Positions 33,028 through 42,785 of a DNA stretch of 61,907 nucleotides are shown here, piece by piece (within the stretch, counting starts at the first letter, position 1; each line of letters begins with the position of its first letter). The position numbers and the translations under genes are program-made. This stretch comes from Clostridia bacterium (GTDB lineage Bacteria > Bacillota > Clostridia > Oscillospirales > Acutalibacteraceae): the NCBI GenBank assembly GCA_900755895.1, contig CAAEIG010000154.1, positions 1-61,907 of the forward strand. Reading direction: 5' to 3'. The notes under the pieces were generated by a model. The model was not told where the DNA came from and made no database searches. It saw only the letters and a list, made by a program, of their open reading frames with translations.

Positions 33028-33129
33028 GAAAAAACATGGTTTACCATAATGGTTCTGTCCCATTTTACCGTATTTCACGGAAAAAGGAAACCCTTTCATT
33101 CTAAATTTATTTTGACGCGGAGGCTTCCC

Positions 33130-34257
33130 ATGAAACTACTGCACACATCTGACTGGCATCTGGGCAGGTCCCTCAACGGACGCAGTCTGCTGGAGGACCA
33201 GCGCTGGCTTTTGGAGCATCAGTTTCTCCCCTGGGTGGAGCGGGAAAAGCCCACCTGTATTCTGCTGGCCGGGGATGTGTATGACAGGCAGATTCCTCCC
33301 GCTGAGGCAATCCAGCTGTTTGAGGACATTCTCTCCCGCCTGGTGGAGCTTTCGGTCAAGGTCTGCGTCATCAGCGGCAATCACGACGGCCCCGAGCGCA
33401 TGACCCTGCTCCGGCGGGTACTGCGCCAAAGCGGCGTCTACTTTGCCACCGACCTATCTGACGCCTTGGACCCTGTGGTGCTGGAACAAGATGGAGAAAA
33501 GCTTCAGATCTTCCTGCTGCCCTATTTTGACGCCCCTCGGGCCAGGGCCTTTTTGAAGGACGACTCTCTCCGTGGGGAGGGCCCCTGTATGGAGGCGGTC
33601 TTGGAAAAGCTAAAGCCCCTCTTTTTACCGGATGCCGGTCACGTGTTGGTGAGTCACTGCTTTGCCGCAGGAAGCCAGCTCTCCCAGTCGGAGAACCCCC
33701 TGTTTGTGGGGGGAAGCGCCCAGGTGCCCACCTCCCTGTTTGACCCCTTTGACTATGTGGCCCTGGGGCACTTGCACGGACCTCAAAGAGCCGGGGAGAA
33801 AGCATGCTATTCCGGTTCGTTACTCAAGTACTCCGTGGACGAAGAGCACCAGAAAAAGGGATATTTCCAGCTGGAGTGGGACGGCAAGGAGATGCATCGA
33901 GAGTTCCTTCCCTGCCAGCCTTTGCGGGATGTGCGAAAGCTCTCCGGCCTGTTGGAGGACTTGGTGGCCCAAGGTCGGGAGAATCCCTGCCAGGACTATG
34001 TGATGCTGGAACTCACCGACCAGCGCCCTCTGTTGATGCCTGCAGAGACACTGCGGCCCTACTATCCCAATTTGCTTGCCGTATCCCAACCCTGGGTGAC
34101 CCAATCGGTGATCGGCCACCGGAGTACACAATTGAAGGGCCTGGACGATTTGTCGGTATTCACTGCTTTTCTGCGGGACTGCTACGGCATGGATGTAGAG
34201 AAGGAGGATCAGGCCCTGTTCCAGGAGATCTTCCGAGAGGTCCAAGAGGAAAACTGA
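33130..34257 (+). CDS. sbcD: DNA repair exonuclease SbcD (Mre11-type)
   Basis: A 375-residue nuclease subunit of SbcCD, which opens DNA hairpins and removes protein-blocked ends. Metallophosphoesterase motifs: HTSDWHLG (5-12), LAGDVYDRQIPP, VISGNHDGPERM, VLVSHCF and ALGHLHGPQ, giving the full Mn-binding set. The ATG at 33130 has GCGGAGG; an upstream in-frame extension lacks support. sbcC follows 13 bp later. Confidence 0.96.
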   Translation: MKLLHTSDWHLGRSLNGRSLLEDQRWLLEHQFLPWVEREKPTCILLAGDVYDRQIPPAEAIQLFEDILSRLVELSVKVCVISGNHDGPERMTLLRRVLRQSGVYFATDLSDALDPVVLEQDGEKLQIFLLPYFDAPRARAFLKDDSLRGEGPCMEAVLEKLKPLFLPDAGHVLVSHCFAAGSQLSQSENPLFVGGSAQVPTSLFDPFDYVALGHLHGPQRAGEKACYSGSLLKYSVDEEHQKKGYFQLEWDGKEMHREFLPCQPLRDVRKLSGLLEDLVAQGRENPCQDYVMLELTDQRPLLMPAETLRPYYPNLLAVSQPWVTQSVIGHRSTQLKGLDDLSVFTAFLRDCYGMDVEKEDQALFQEIFREVQEEN

Positions 34258-34270
34258 AAGGAGGGCTTTC

Positions 34271-37006
34271 ATGCGTCCTTTGCGCTTGACCTTACAGGCC
34301 TTTGGGCCTTACAAAGAAAAAATGGTGGTGGATTTCACTCAGCTGGGAGGGCTGTTTTTGATCTCCGGTCCCACAGGGGGCGGCAAGACCTCTCTGCTGG
34401 ACGGAATCTGTTTTGCCCTCTACGGCGCCTCCACCGGCGGCCAGCGGACTTTCTCCCAAATGCGCTGTGACAACGCTCCCCAGGAGCTGCCCACTCTGGT
34501 GGAGCTGGAATTTGCCCTTCAAGGGAAAACCTACCGCTTTCGCCGGGAGTTGGAGCTCACTGTCAACCGAAAGGGAGAGCTGCGGGAGGTGCTGAGCAAC
34601 GAGTGCTGGGAGCTCACGGAGGAGGGGCCCAACCTTCTGGCCAGTGGGAGCACCCTCTCTGTGCGGGAAAAGGCCGAAGAACTGCTCCATTTGAAACGGG
34701 AGCAGTTTGCCCAGGTGATCGTGCTGCCCCAAGGGGATTTTCAGCGGCTGTTGAAAGCCAGTTCCGTGGAGAAAACCGAGATCTTAAAAACACTCTTCCC
34801 AGTGGGCTTGTGGGACAAGCTCAGCGAGCGATTCCGCACACGGGCCAACCAATTGGAAGCCCAAGGGAGGGACCACCGGCAAAAACGTGCTTCTCTGCTA
34901 GAGCAGGCCGGGGTTCCAGATACGCAGGCTTTGGAAACGGTTGTAGCAGAACTGAAAGAAAAAAAGCATTCCCTCGTCCAAGAGGCGACTGCCGCTGAGG
35001 AAACCCTAAAACAACAGCGGGAACTGTTCCAGGCGGCCCGAAACTACCAACGCCTTGAGACTGCCAGGACCCAGGCTCAGGAAGCATTTCACAAAGCACA
35101 GACAGCCCACGAAGAGCAGGAAAGCTCCGCCAATGAGATTTTAGACCTGCGCAAACGCCTTCAAGAGCTGCAAAAAACCGGCCAAACCTTAGCCGCTGAA
35201 AAGGTCACACTCAACCAGCAGAGAGGGCTGCTGGCCAACGCCGATGCCGCTTGGGCAGAGGCACAGCGACAGCAAACAGCCGCTGACAGCTTGCGCCAAC
35301 AGTTGGCCCAACTGCAAGCAGCCTCCCAGACCCTGGAAGAAAAACAACAGAGCGCAAAAGCTACCCTCAAAAGTGCGGAACAGGCCCTGGCAGCCCTTCC
35401 GGGACTGCAGCAGGCTCGGAAACAACTGGAAGACTTTGGAGAAATTTGGAGGGACCACACCAGCCTCAAGGAACGGCTGCACCGAGGGCAGCTTCAGCAA
35501 AAGGCCGCTGAGCAAGAGCTTCAGGAGAAAAGCATCCTGCTGGAAAGCCTGGGAACTGCCCTGGAAGAGCAGGAGCACCTACGCCAGCAGCATGCCGCCC
35601 TGGATTTAGCCTCCACGCTCCAGGAGGGAAAACCCTGCCCAGTGTGTGGGTCCCTGCATCACCCAACCCCCGCCCGAAAACAGGAACTCTACGACCCCCA
35701 AAAGCTGGCCAGGCTTCGAGCCCAGCTGGACCAAGCCCAGAAAAGCCACACCGCATCCTCCAGGAATCTAGCGGCTATCCAAGCCACTGTGGCGCAGCTG
35801 GAGGAGGATCTGCGGCAAAAGGGTCAGCAGGGCAAGGAGCTGAACAAACTCCTTGGGATCGTCAACCGGGAGGACCTGCAAACCCGGATGGCTGCCGCCC
35901 GCCAAGAGGAAGCCACAGCCGCCAGAGAGGCGGAGAAATACGCTCCAGGACAAAAGGCCCTGGAACGTCTGGAAGCCGAAAAACAGAGCAACAGCGCCCA
36001 GCAAAACACGGTCCAGGTGAAGATCACCCAGTTGGAAACCGCAGTCCAGCAGAAACAGGAGCAAGCCCGGGAAGCTCAGCAGAAATGCGATGGGCTGGAC
36101 GCCGGTGCTGTGGAGGCCGCTTTGCGCAAAAACCAGGAGCTATCCCTAGAAAATGACCGGCAGTCCAAAGCACTCAGCGGGGAAATCCAAGCTCGGGAAG
36201 ACACCCGCACTCAGGCAGCCACCAGGCTAAAGCTCACCCGAGAAGCCTGGGAACAGGCGGATCAGGCCTGGCGCACCTGTCCCACCCCCTGGGAGGAGCC
36301 CCCGGAACTACCCGCCTTGGAGGAGATCATCCGCCGGCTGGAGGAGGAAAGCCCCAAACTGCGGCAAGAGCTGGGCAAAATAGAGAGCACACTGGCCTCT
36401 CGGCAGGAGGCTCTCAAGACAGTCCAGAACCTGGACAGCAAGATCGGTACCCTGGACGCCCAATACCAGCGGATCGAAGGGCTGTCCCAATGCCTCAACG
36501 GGAGCAAGGAAGCGAAAATCCCCATCACCACCTATGTGCTGGGCGTCATGCTGGAGGAGGTGCTGGTCAGCGCCAACCAGGTATTCAGCAACCTCAGTCA
36601 AGGTCGCTATGCCCTACAGCATCAGAAGGCCGTCCGGGGCGGCAACGCCAAAAAGGGCCTGGAGATCGAGGTGCTGGACAGCTTCTCCAACCAGGCCCGG
36701 GCCGTGGAAACTCTCTCTGGCGGGGAGTTGTTCTTGGCCTCCCTCTCCCTGGCCATCGGACTTTCGGACGTGGTACAGAAGAGCTCCGGGGCCGTTCAGC
36801 TGGACTCCCTCTTCATTGACGAGGGCTTCGGCTCCCTGGACAAGGAGACCGTGGACACCGCTATGCAAGCGCTTATCCACCTGCAGACCAGCGGCAGGCT
36901 CATTGGCATCATCTCCCATGTGGCCGAGCTCAAGGAACGCATTCCCCAACAGATCACCATCACCAGAGATCAGGACGGCTTTTCCCACGCTGCTGTCCGC
37001 GATTGA
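34271..37006 (+). CDS. sbcC: DNA repair ATPase SbcC (Rad50-type)
   Basis: A 911-residue SMC-like ATPase. The N-terminal Walker A is GPTGGGKTSLLDGICFALYG (about 36-55). Two long Gln/Glu/Ala-rich coiled coils flank the zinc hook CPVC at 456-459, through which two Rad50-type heads join. The C-terminus has the signature ETLSGGELFLASLSLAIGLS and Walker B LDSLFIDEGFGSLD. It is slightly short for the family (~1000+) because of shorter coils. Ribosome site AAAGGAGG; operon with sbcD. Confidence 0.96.
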   Translation: MRPLRLTLQAFGPYKEKMVVDFTQLGGLFLISGPTGGGKTSLLDGICFALYGASTGGQRTFSQMRCDNAPQELPTLVELEFALQGKTYRFRRELELTVNRKGELREVLSNECWELTEEGPNLLASGSTLSVREKAEELLHLKREQFAQVIVLPQGDFQRLLKASSVEKTEILKTLFPVGLWDKLSERFRTRANQLEAQGRDHRQKRASLLEQAGVPDTQALETVVAELKEKKHSLVQEATAAEETLKQQRELFQAARNYQRLETARTQAQEAFHKAQTAHEEQESSANEILDLRKRLQELQKTGQTLAAEKVTLNQQRGLLANADAAWAEAQRQQTAADSLRQQLAQLQAASQTLEEKQQSAKATLKSAEQALAALPGLQQARKQLEDFGEIWRDHTSLKERLHRGQLQQKAAEQELQEKSILLESLGTALEEQEHLRQQHAALDLASTLQEGKPCPVCGSLHHPTPARKQELYDPQKLARLRAQLDQAQKSHTASSRNLAAIQATVAQLEEDLRQKGQQGKELNKLLGIVNREDLQTRMAAARQEEATAAREAEKYAPGQKALERLEAEKQSNSAQQNTVQVKITQLETAVQQKQEQAREAQQKCDGLDAGAVEAALRKNQELSLENDRQSKALSGEIQAREDTRTQAATRLKLTREAWEQADQAWRTCPTPWEEPPELPALEEIIRRLEEESPKLRQELGKIESTLASRQEALKTVQNLDSKIGTLDAQYQRIEGLSQCLNGSKEAKIPITTYVLGVMLEEVLVSANQVFSNLSQGRYALQHQKAVRGGNAKKGLEIEVLDSFSNQARAVETLSGGELFLASLSLAIGLSDVVQKSSGAVQLDSLFIDEGFGSLDKETVDTAMQALIHLQTSGRLIGIISHVAELKERIPQQITITRDQDGFSHAAVRD

Positions 37007-37031
37007 TTCTTTCCCTTCAGGAGGTGCTTTT

Positions 37032-37724
37032 ATGAAAGTCACATTCATCAACCACAGCTCCTTTTTTGTGGAGCTGGAATCCCACTGCCTGCTGTTCGAC
37101 TACTTCCAGGGGGACATCCCCCAGGTGGTGGACAAACCCCTTTACGTCTTTGCCAGCCACAGCCACGAGGACCACTTCTCCCCGGAGATTTTCCAACTGG
37201 CCCGGCCCGGCAGGGAGGTTTACTATCTGCTTTCCGACGACATCTCCCCCCGGCAGACTCCGCCCCAGCTTCGGGAGCAGATCACCTTTGTGGGGCCTCG
37301 CCGTTTGTATGAGGTGGGAGATTTGAAAATCGCCACCCTCCGCTCCACGGATATGGGTGTGGCTTTCCTGGTCCAGTGCGAGGGAAAACGAATCTACCAC
37401 GCTGGCGACCTGAACTGTTGGGAATGGGACGGCGCACCCCGGGTCCAAAATGACCAGATGGTTCTGGCCTACACCTCGGAGCTGGAACTGCTCAAGGACA
37501 AGGAGATCGACGTGGCCTTTGTCCCCCTGGATCCCCGCCAGGAACGGTATTACGCCCAGGGCATGACTTTGTTTCTCCAGGCAGTGCAGCCCGCCTACGT
37601 ATTCCCCATGCACATGTGGGGGGATTACTCCGTGGTGCCCCGCTTCCAGACAAATCCCAACTATGAGCAGTATGCTCCTCTCATCCAAAATGTGTCCCGG
37701 CCTGGGCAGACTTTCCTCATTTGA
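37032..37724 (+). CDS. MBL-fold metal-dependent hydrolase
   Basis: A 230-residue metallo-beta-lactamase-fold protein of the UlaG/L-ascorbate lactonase-like group. The metal-binding motif is FASHSHEDHF (HxHxDH, about 42-51). Additional ligands are likely in YHAGDLNCWEWD and FPMHMWGDYS. The role is unknown. The ATG has CAGGAGG 8 nt upstream and lies 25 bp after sbcC, so it is probably in the same transcript. Confidence 0.85.
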   Translation: MKVTFINHSSFFVELESHCLLFDYFQGDIPQVVDKPLYVFASHSHEDHFSPEIFQLARPGREVYYLLSDDISPRQTPPQLREQITFVGPRRLYEVGDLKIATLRSTDMGVAFLVQCEGKRIYHAGDLNCWEWDGAPRVQNDQMVLAYTSELELLKDKEIDVAFVPLDPRQERYYAQGMTLFLQAVQPAYVFPMHMWGDYSVVPRFQTNPNYEQYAPLIQNVSRPGQTFLI

Positions 37725-37754
37725 CCGGTACAGCTCCCCCTCTTTAAAGCAATA

Positions 37755-37794
37755 AAAAAACGCAGAGAACCTGGAACGTTCTCTGCGTTTTTTA
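37755..37794. terminator. Two-way intrinsic terminator
   Basis: A 16-bp A/T-flanked stem, AAAAAACGCAGAGAAC / GTTCTCTGCGTTTTTT, between convergent genes. Confidence 0.92.
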
Positions 37795-39579
37795 TCATCT
37801 TCTCATGTGGCGAGGCGTGTATTTGCCCTTTCGCCGGACAGGTTCCTCCCGCCTGGGAGAAGGCAGTTCCTCCTGCTGAGGCAGCCTCTCCAACTCCGGC
37901 TCCGGCTGGTCCTCCAAAGCTTCCTCCACTTGGGAGGTCTCCTCCTGCCGAAGAGCGGGCTGATGATCCGGCTTCATGTGCAGCAGCCGGGCCAACGTAG
38001 TCCCTTTGGGGAGCATGGCCACGTCGTCATAGCTGACACCCTTGAAGAACACTACGCTCACGGCGTACACAACTATGGCCACCAAAATCGCAGGCAACAC
38101 CGCTAGCCGGGGACTGACCACCTGGGTCAGCAGCCAATAAACTCCGTAACTGACACCGCCCATCACCACTGCGGAAACCACAAGGGGCAGCGCGGTACGG
38201 GCAACGCTGTCCATGTGGGGCAGGCTTCCCCGGATGGCGAAAACATTCAACGTGACCATCACCACATAGGACACCACGGTACTGATGGCAGAACCCATGG
38301 CTGCCACTTCCGGAATCCCAATGAGCACATAGGACAGGACAATTTTAATGACGCCGCCCACGGCCATATCCACCACTGGCCGGGTGGCTCTGCCAAAGGA
38401 CTGCAAAATAGCGTTGGTGGTAAACAACAGTCCGCTAAAAGCAATGGCAATGCTGAGCATGGTCAGCAGGGGTGCAGCTTCCTGAGCCACCTCGGGCTGG
38501 TTGTAGAGCAGGAGCTGGCAAATGGGCTGGGAGAAAATCGCCATACCCACGGAAGAGGGCACTCCAATGAGTAGGGTGACCCGCAGCGCCGTGGAGGAAA
38601 TCCGGTCCACCTGACGCTTGTCCTTGGCTGCGATAGCTCCGGACAGAATGGGCAGCAGACTGGTGGAGATGGGCACCACAAAAGCGCCGGGGAGATCAAA
38701 GAACTTCCGGGCATGTCCGATGGTGCCGTTCCACCAGTCGGCCATATCCTGGGTAAATCCTGCGCCGTCCTGAAGACGCTGCATCAAAATAGCGCCGTCA
38801 ACAGTATCCAACAGGCTCAAAAAGCAGGACCCAATGGTGATGGGCACTGCAAACCGCACCAGGTTGATGAGCATCTGCTGATGGGTGGTCAAGGGAGGTT
38901 CCTCGGCCCAATTCTGGCGGCGGTCATGACGGCCTTGGAAGAACTTGAACCCCACCAAATAGATGGCCCCTAAGGCGGCACTGATGGAGACACCCACAAT
39001 CGCTCCCACGGCAGCCCAACGGTCCGGTTCCTGAGTGAAATTGTGGATGATATAGAAGGCCAATCCCACACCGATAATCACCTTGGTGACAGCTTCGATG
39101 ATCTGGGAGGTGGCAGTGGGCACCATGTTGGAGCGGCCCTGGAAATACCCGCGGAGAGAGGATTCAATGGAGATGAAAAACAGGGTGGGCGCCAAAGCCA
39201 TAATGGCAAAATTAGCCTCCGGACTGCCGTACCAAACGGCAATCTGGTCCGCGCCAAAGAACATAATCAGGCAGCCGGTGAGTCCCAGGCAGAAGAACAG
39301 CCAAAATGCCACGGAAAACACCCGGTCCGCCTCCCTGCGACGGCCCTGGGAGGTGGCGGTACCCACCATACGGGACACCGCCACAGGCAATCCCGCAGTG
39401 GAGAGCATCAAAAACAACCCGAAAATGTTGTATGCAATATAGAAGTGGGACATGCCCTCCGGAGAGATGAAGTTCGCCAAGGGAATGGAGAACAGCAGTC
39501 CCAATAGTTTTACCAGCAATGTGGAGGCGGAGAGAATCGCCGCCCCTTTCATAAAGCTCTGTTTTCTGTCCTGCGCCAT
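37795..39579 (-). CDS. MurJ/SpoVB-type polysaccharide flippase (MVF/PST family)
   Basis: A 594-residue protein with about fourteen membrane segments of the MOP superfamily, related to the lipid II flippase MurJ, YtgP and SpoVB. N-terminal landmarks: KGAAILSASTLLVKLLGLLF and STAGLPVAVSRMV; a GYFQGRSNMVPTATSQIIEA motif follows TM5. After the last helix there is a ~60-residue hydrophilic Glu/Pro/Arg tail (EDQPEPELERLPQQEELPSP ... RHMRR). It could move lipid II or be the spore-envelope paralogue; sequence does not decide. Start ATG with GGGAG. Confidence 0.88.
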   Translation of the reverse strand: MAQDRKQSFMKGAAILSASTLLVKLLGLLFSIPLANFISPEGMSHFYIAYNIFGLFLMLSTAGLPVAVSRMVGTATSQGRRREADRVFSVAFWLFFCLGLTGCLIMFFGADQIAVWYGSPEANFAIMALAPTLFFISIESSLRGYFQGRSNMVPTATSQIIEAVTKVIIGVGLAFYIIHNFTQEPDRWAAVGAIVGVSISAALGAIYLVGFKFFQGRHDRRQNWAEEPPLTTHQQMLINLVRFAVPITIGSCFLSLLDTVDGAILMQRLQDGAGFTQDMADWWNGTIGHARKFFDLPGAFVVPISTSLLPILSGAIAAKDKRQVDRISSTALRVTLLIGVPSSVGMAIFSQPICQLLLYNQPEVAQEAAPLLTMLSIAIAFSGLLFTTNAILQSFGRATRPVVDMAVGGVIKIVLSYVLIGIPEVAAMGSAISTVVSYVVMVTLNVFAIRGSLPHMDSVARTALPLVVSAVVMGGVSYGVYWLLTQVVSPRLAVLPAILVAIVVYAVSVVFFKGVSYDDVAMLPKGTTLARLLHMKPDHQPALRQEETSQVEEALEDQPEPELERLPQQEELPSPRREEPVRRKGKYTPRHMRR

Positions 39580-39636
39580 AAGCTCTCCCTGCAAGCATGC
39601 GGCATCCACCGCGTAATATAAACTATAATCAGTTTT

Positions 39637-39665
39637 ATTTTACCCCAAAATATCCCAAAGGTCAA
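39637..39665 (-). promoter_or_regulatory. Sigma-A promoter of the flippase gene
   Basis: Minus-strand TTGACC, a 17-bp spacer, then TAAAAT, 58 bp before the start. Confidence 0.75.
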
Positions 39666-39696
39666 TGCTGGGGGAAATTGGCCGGGGGCTCTAAAC

Positions 39697-40773
39697 TCAC
39701 TTCTCACCGGGAGCGTTGGTTCCCAGTCTCTCCTGAATCACCGGCAAAAACGCCTTAAACGCGGCTGGCAGCGGGTAAGCCTGACGAAGCTCCTCCCCCG
39801 CCGCCCATGCAAACCCGGGAAGCTCCCCTACACCGGTCACCACCCAGGAGGTCATGTGCCACTCTACATGGGAGAAAATATGCTTTGCCTTAGGCCCGGG
39901 GGAAAGTTCCCCCTCTCCCCCCAGGCTCTTCAGCCAGGCGAGAGCTCCCTTTCGGTCAAGGGCGCTCTCCGCTGCTGGCAGCTCCCACAGACCAGCCAGC
40001 AGACCTTTTTCCGGCCGCCTGGTCAGAGCCAACCTGCCCTCCTTTGAGAACAGCAGAAACACCGTGCGGTCCTGGACCTTGCGGGGCTTGGGTTTCGTCT
40101 TGACGGGAAGCTCCTCCGCCACTCCCTGGGCATGGGCGCGGCACAGCTGCCCCAGGGGACAAAGCAAACACTTGGGCGGCCCATTGGGCTGGCAAACCAT
40201 AGCTCCCAGCTCCATGAGGGACTGGTTGAAATCCCCCACCCGGCGGGGGAGAATCTGACGCAGCTCCCCCTCCACCCGGCGCTTGACCTTGGGGTCCAAA
40301 ATGTTGTCATAGCGGCACAGCACCCGGGAGATTACCCGCAGCACATTGCCGTCCACAGCAGGAACCGGCAGCTGAAACGCGATGGAGGCGATGGCCCCAG
40401 CAGTGTAGTCTCCAATTCCGGGCAAGGTGCGCAGCTCTTCAAAAGAGGCGGGAATCTGCCCCCCAAAGCGCTCCATCACTGTCTGAGCTCCCTTTTGAAG
40501 ATTCCGAACACGATTGTAGTACCCCAGGCCTTCCCACAGCTTCAACAGCTGCTCCTCCGGGGCCTCGGCCAAGGCCTGCACCGTGGGCAAGGCGGTGAGA
40601 AAGCGCTCATAATAGGGCTTGACCGCCTCCACCCTGGTCTGCTGCAGCATGATCTCCGACACCCACACTCGATAGGGAGTGGGATCCTCCCGCCAGGGCA
40701 GCACCCGCGCTCCAGCATCATACCACGCAAGCAGCTGCTCCGGCAGCTGAGCCAACAGTTCCCGATCCTCCAC
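39697..40773 (-). CDS. mutY: A/G-specific adenine glycosylase
   Basis: MutY removes adenine mispaired with 8-oxoguanine. The 358-residue protein has EIMLQQTRVEAV with the catalytic Glu region, helix-hairpin-helix LPGIGDYTAGAIASIAF, catalytic Asp in VDGNVLRV, the [4Fe-4S] loop C-x7-C-x2-C-x5-C (VCQPNGPPKCLLCPLGQLC) and a C-terminal NUDIX-like recognition domain. The start is GTG 40773, with GGAGG 7 nt upstream; the frame continues 17 codons further without a ribosome site. Confidence 0.95.
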   Translation of the reverse strand: MEDRELLAQLPEQLLAWYDAGARVLPWREDPTPYRVWVSEIMLQQTRVEAVKPYYERFLTALPTVQALAEAPEEQLLKLWEGLGYYNRVRNLQKGAQTVMERFGGQIPASFEELRTLPGIGDYTAGAIASIAFQLPVPAVDGNVLRVISRVLCRYDNILDPKVKRRVEGELRQILPRRVGDFNQSLMELGAMVCQPNGPPKCLLCPLGQLCRAHAQGVAEELPVKTKPKPRKVQDRTVFLLFSKEGRLALTRRPEKGLLAGLWELPAAESALDRKGALAWLKSLGGEGELSPGPKAKHIFSHVEWHMTSWVVTGVGELPGFAWAAGEELRQAYPLPAAFKAFLPVIQERLGTNAPGEK

Positions 40774-40802
40774 AACGTCACCTCCAAGGCAGTATTCTTT
40801 GT

Positions 40803-40831
40803 ATTGTAGCACATCTGGCCGCATGGGGCAA
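40803..40831 (-). promoter_or_regulatory. Sigma-A promoter of mutY
   Basis: Minus-strand TTGCCC, a 17-bp spacer, then TACAAT with an upstream TG (TGC-TACAAT), 29 bp before the GTG start. Confidence 0.75.
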
Positions 40832-41091
40832 GAGAAAAGCCCTCCCCTTATATCCTCTAACAGTGTGTATATCCTTTTCCAAACCTAATAATTAATACCA
40901 ACTAAGCATCACTTCAACATCCATTGTACTCAAAAATAACGTTGTAAGGATTTCAAGATGAAAAAACCAATTTACATTCTAGTTTTTTATTATTACATGC
41001 TAATCTAAAAGCATAAATCTATCAATTTTTTCGTTATTCTACAGTTTGTTTACCCATATTTAAGTGTCGATAAACACTCTAAAAAGCAATA

Positions 41092-41126
41092 AAAGAGCCT
41101 TGGGAATCAAACAACCAAAGCTCTTT
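41092..41126 (-). terminator. Terminator of the islet gene
   Basis: AAAGAGC / GCTCTTT with an inner TTGG / CCAA; minus strand continues TTTTATTG. Confidence 0.65.
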
Positions 41127-41145
41127 CAAATATCTAAATATTCTA

Positions 41146-41550
41146 TCAGAATACCCATATAACAACTAAATTGCTTATTTGTAATGCCATAAGAATAAAA
41201 ATTGCGGTATAAGTCGAAATGAAAGCAATCTTTCCACCAAAATACATTTCATCCTCATACGGAGGATGATACCGCCGTTCGAATAGTCTTTTATCTTTTC
41301 TATGTAAAAAGAAATAAACTATTAGAGAAAACAAAAACACAGATGAAGATGGAACCAAACCTACAAACCCCAAAAATAAAACATACAAAAAAACACTCAT
41401 CCCCAAAGATAAGGATTCTCCTGTTTTTTGATTATATAAATAATGAAATGATAGAGCGCCATTAATTGAACTATTGGAAAGGATTAAGCAAAAAATAGTA
41501 AATACTAATACGATAATGGATGTAGCTATAATTATTTTATTTTTTCTCAT
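41146..41550 (-). CDS. Small hypothetical membrane protein (134 aa)
   Basis: I do not recognise the family. Four hydrophobic segments are visible (about 6-25, 50-66, 68-84 and 108-130) separated by a Lys/Arg/His-rich loop, HRKDKRLFERRYHPPYEDEM, between the third and fourth. Codon use is strongly A/T-ending (many AAA, ATT, TTT), unlike every neighbour, which marks the gene as foreign. A promoter lies upstream and a terminator downstream, so it is a self-contained unit. The ribosome site region is a run of seven Gs before TTCA-ATG. Confidence 0.65.
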   Translation of the reverse strand: MRKNKIIIATSIIVLVFTIFCLILSNSSINGALSFHYLYNQKTGESLSLGMSVFLYVLFLGFVGLVPSSSVFLFSLIVYFFLHRKDKRLFERRYHPPYEDEMYFGGKIAFISTYTAIFILMALQISNLVVIWVF

Positions 41551-41573
41551 TGAACCCCCCCATTTCTCTTTGA

Positions 41574-41601
41574 ATTATATCATACCATCACACATAAGCA
41601 A
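41574..41601 (-). promoter_or_regulatory. Promoter of the islet gene
   Basis: Minus-strand TTGCTT, a 16-bp spacer, then TATAAT with an upstream TG (TGA-TATAAT). Confidence 0.7.
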
Positions 41602-41825
41602 GAGCATGTAATGTACATCTTTTATTGCTATTAAAAACAACCATTTAAAACCCATTAACTCAAGGTATGCTCATTTTCTTTCAACCAAATCACGATATAC
41701 ACTATAATACAGCGGTATAAAAAAGACTCGTCCCCTAATCACGGGAATAAATCCGATACCCTCCTATTAACTAGAGTATATACCCCTCCCCTCCGGGAAG
41801 GCTCTTCTAACAGAAAAACTGATAC

Positions 41826-42746
41826 TTACACCCCAAGCCACGCCTGGAAAAATTGAATCACCAGTTGGAGCATCCGGTCGGTCCAGAGGAAGGTTCCGTG
41901 GCCTGCGCCCAGCACTTTGTAGAACTCCACCAGATGGCCCGTCTGCTGAAGCTTCTGAGCTGTGAGATAGCTCTGGTTAAAAGGCACCATGGGGTCCTCG
42001 TCGCCATGGGCAATGAGAAACGGCGGCAGAGGCTTATCCTCTTCAATGTAATTCAGAGGATTGCCGGGCTGGGCGATCTCCGGGTGGTCGATGACACAGC
42101 CGCCAAAAAGAATGTCCTCCGGGATCTTGGTCCTGTCGGCAGTAAATTGAGGATCCCTAGGGCCGTCATTGATGCGGGTCACGTCACTGGGGCCATAAAA
42201 GTCCACCACCGCCTGCACAGCGTCGGAATACTGGGCGTTGTCCTCTGTTTTGAACTGGGGCAGATCCCCTGTGACTCCCACCATCTGCGCTGCGTGGCCT
42301 CCGGAGGAATCCCCCCAGATTCCCACCTGCTGAGGGTCGATGAAGTACTCCTCCGCATGGGCCCGCAAAAACCGGATGGCAGACTTCACATCCTGGAGAA
42401 ACGCAGGAAACTTGGCATCAAAGGAGGAGCGGTGCTGTACACTGGCCACCACAAATCCAGCCTTGGCCAAAGGAACCAACTGGGGCAAATTGGCGTAGAC
42501 ATTCTGAGCACCCCAAGCGGAACCCTGCACATAGATCACCAGGGGATAGCGCAGAGTGGACTTGCTGCCGGGTGCCAGTCCGCCGGGCAGCAACAGCTGC
42601 AGGCAAAGGGAACCCTCTTCCCGTTTGACGTATTCCACGTTGGGAAGATAGGACACGGAATCCCGCTGACTTCTGTCCGCCAAAATCGTGTGCATGCCCG
42701 GCAGCTGGGAACGGTCACCGGACACAGCCTTTTTGTATTCGATCAT
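41826..42746 (-). CDS. Alpha/beta-hydrolase (lipase/esterase, BD-FAE-like)
   Basis: A 306-residue cytoplasmic hydrolase of the HSL/BD-FAE type. After the strand YPLVIYVQGSAWGAQN (oxyanion loop; QGSAW where HGGGW is usual) comes the nucleophile in GIWGDSSGGHAAQM, the acid in IAHGDEDPMVPFNQS and the His in LGAGHGTF. No signal peptide. The substrate is unknown; acetyl or feruloyl esters of plant glycans are known for relatives. Ribosome site AAAGGAGG. Confidence 0.87.
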   Translation of the reverse strand: MIEYKKAVSGDRSQLPGMHTILADRSQRDSVSYLPNVEYVKREEGSLCLQLLLPGGLAPGSKSTLRYPLVIYVQGSAWGAQNVYANLPQLVPLAKAGFVVASVQHRSSFDAKFPAFLQDVKSAIRFLRAHAEEYFIDPQQVGIWGDSSGGHAAQMVGVTGDLPQFKTEDNAQYSDAVQAVVDFYGPSDVTRINDGPRDPQFTADRTKIPEDILFGGCVIDHPEIAQPGNPLNYIEEDKPLPPFLIAHGDEDPMVPFNQSYLTAQKLQQTGHLVEFYKVLGAGHGTFLWTDRMLQLVIQFFQAWLGV

Positions 42747-42785
42747 GCTGGATGCCTCCTTTTAAAATCTTAATATAGTACTAGA

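Larger units (their letters stand above)
40850..41825. other. AT-rich islet
   Basis: Nearly 1 kb of clearly AT-rich DNA inside a GC-rich chromosome, starting after the mutY promoter and ending at the esterase stop. It holds one small membrane gene with its own promoter and terminator; 40850-41090 and 41602-41825 show no supportable gene. No integrase, transposase, tRNA or terminal repeats are seen. Composition suggests foreign origin. Confidence 0.6.
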
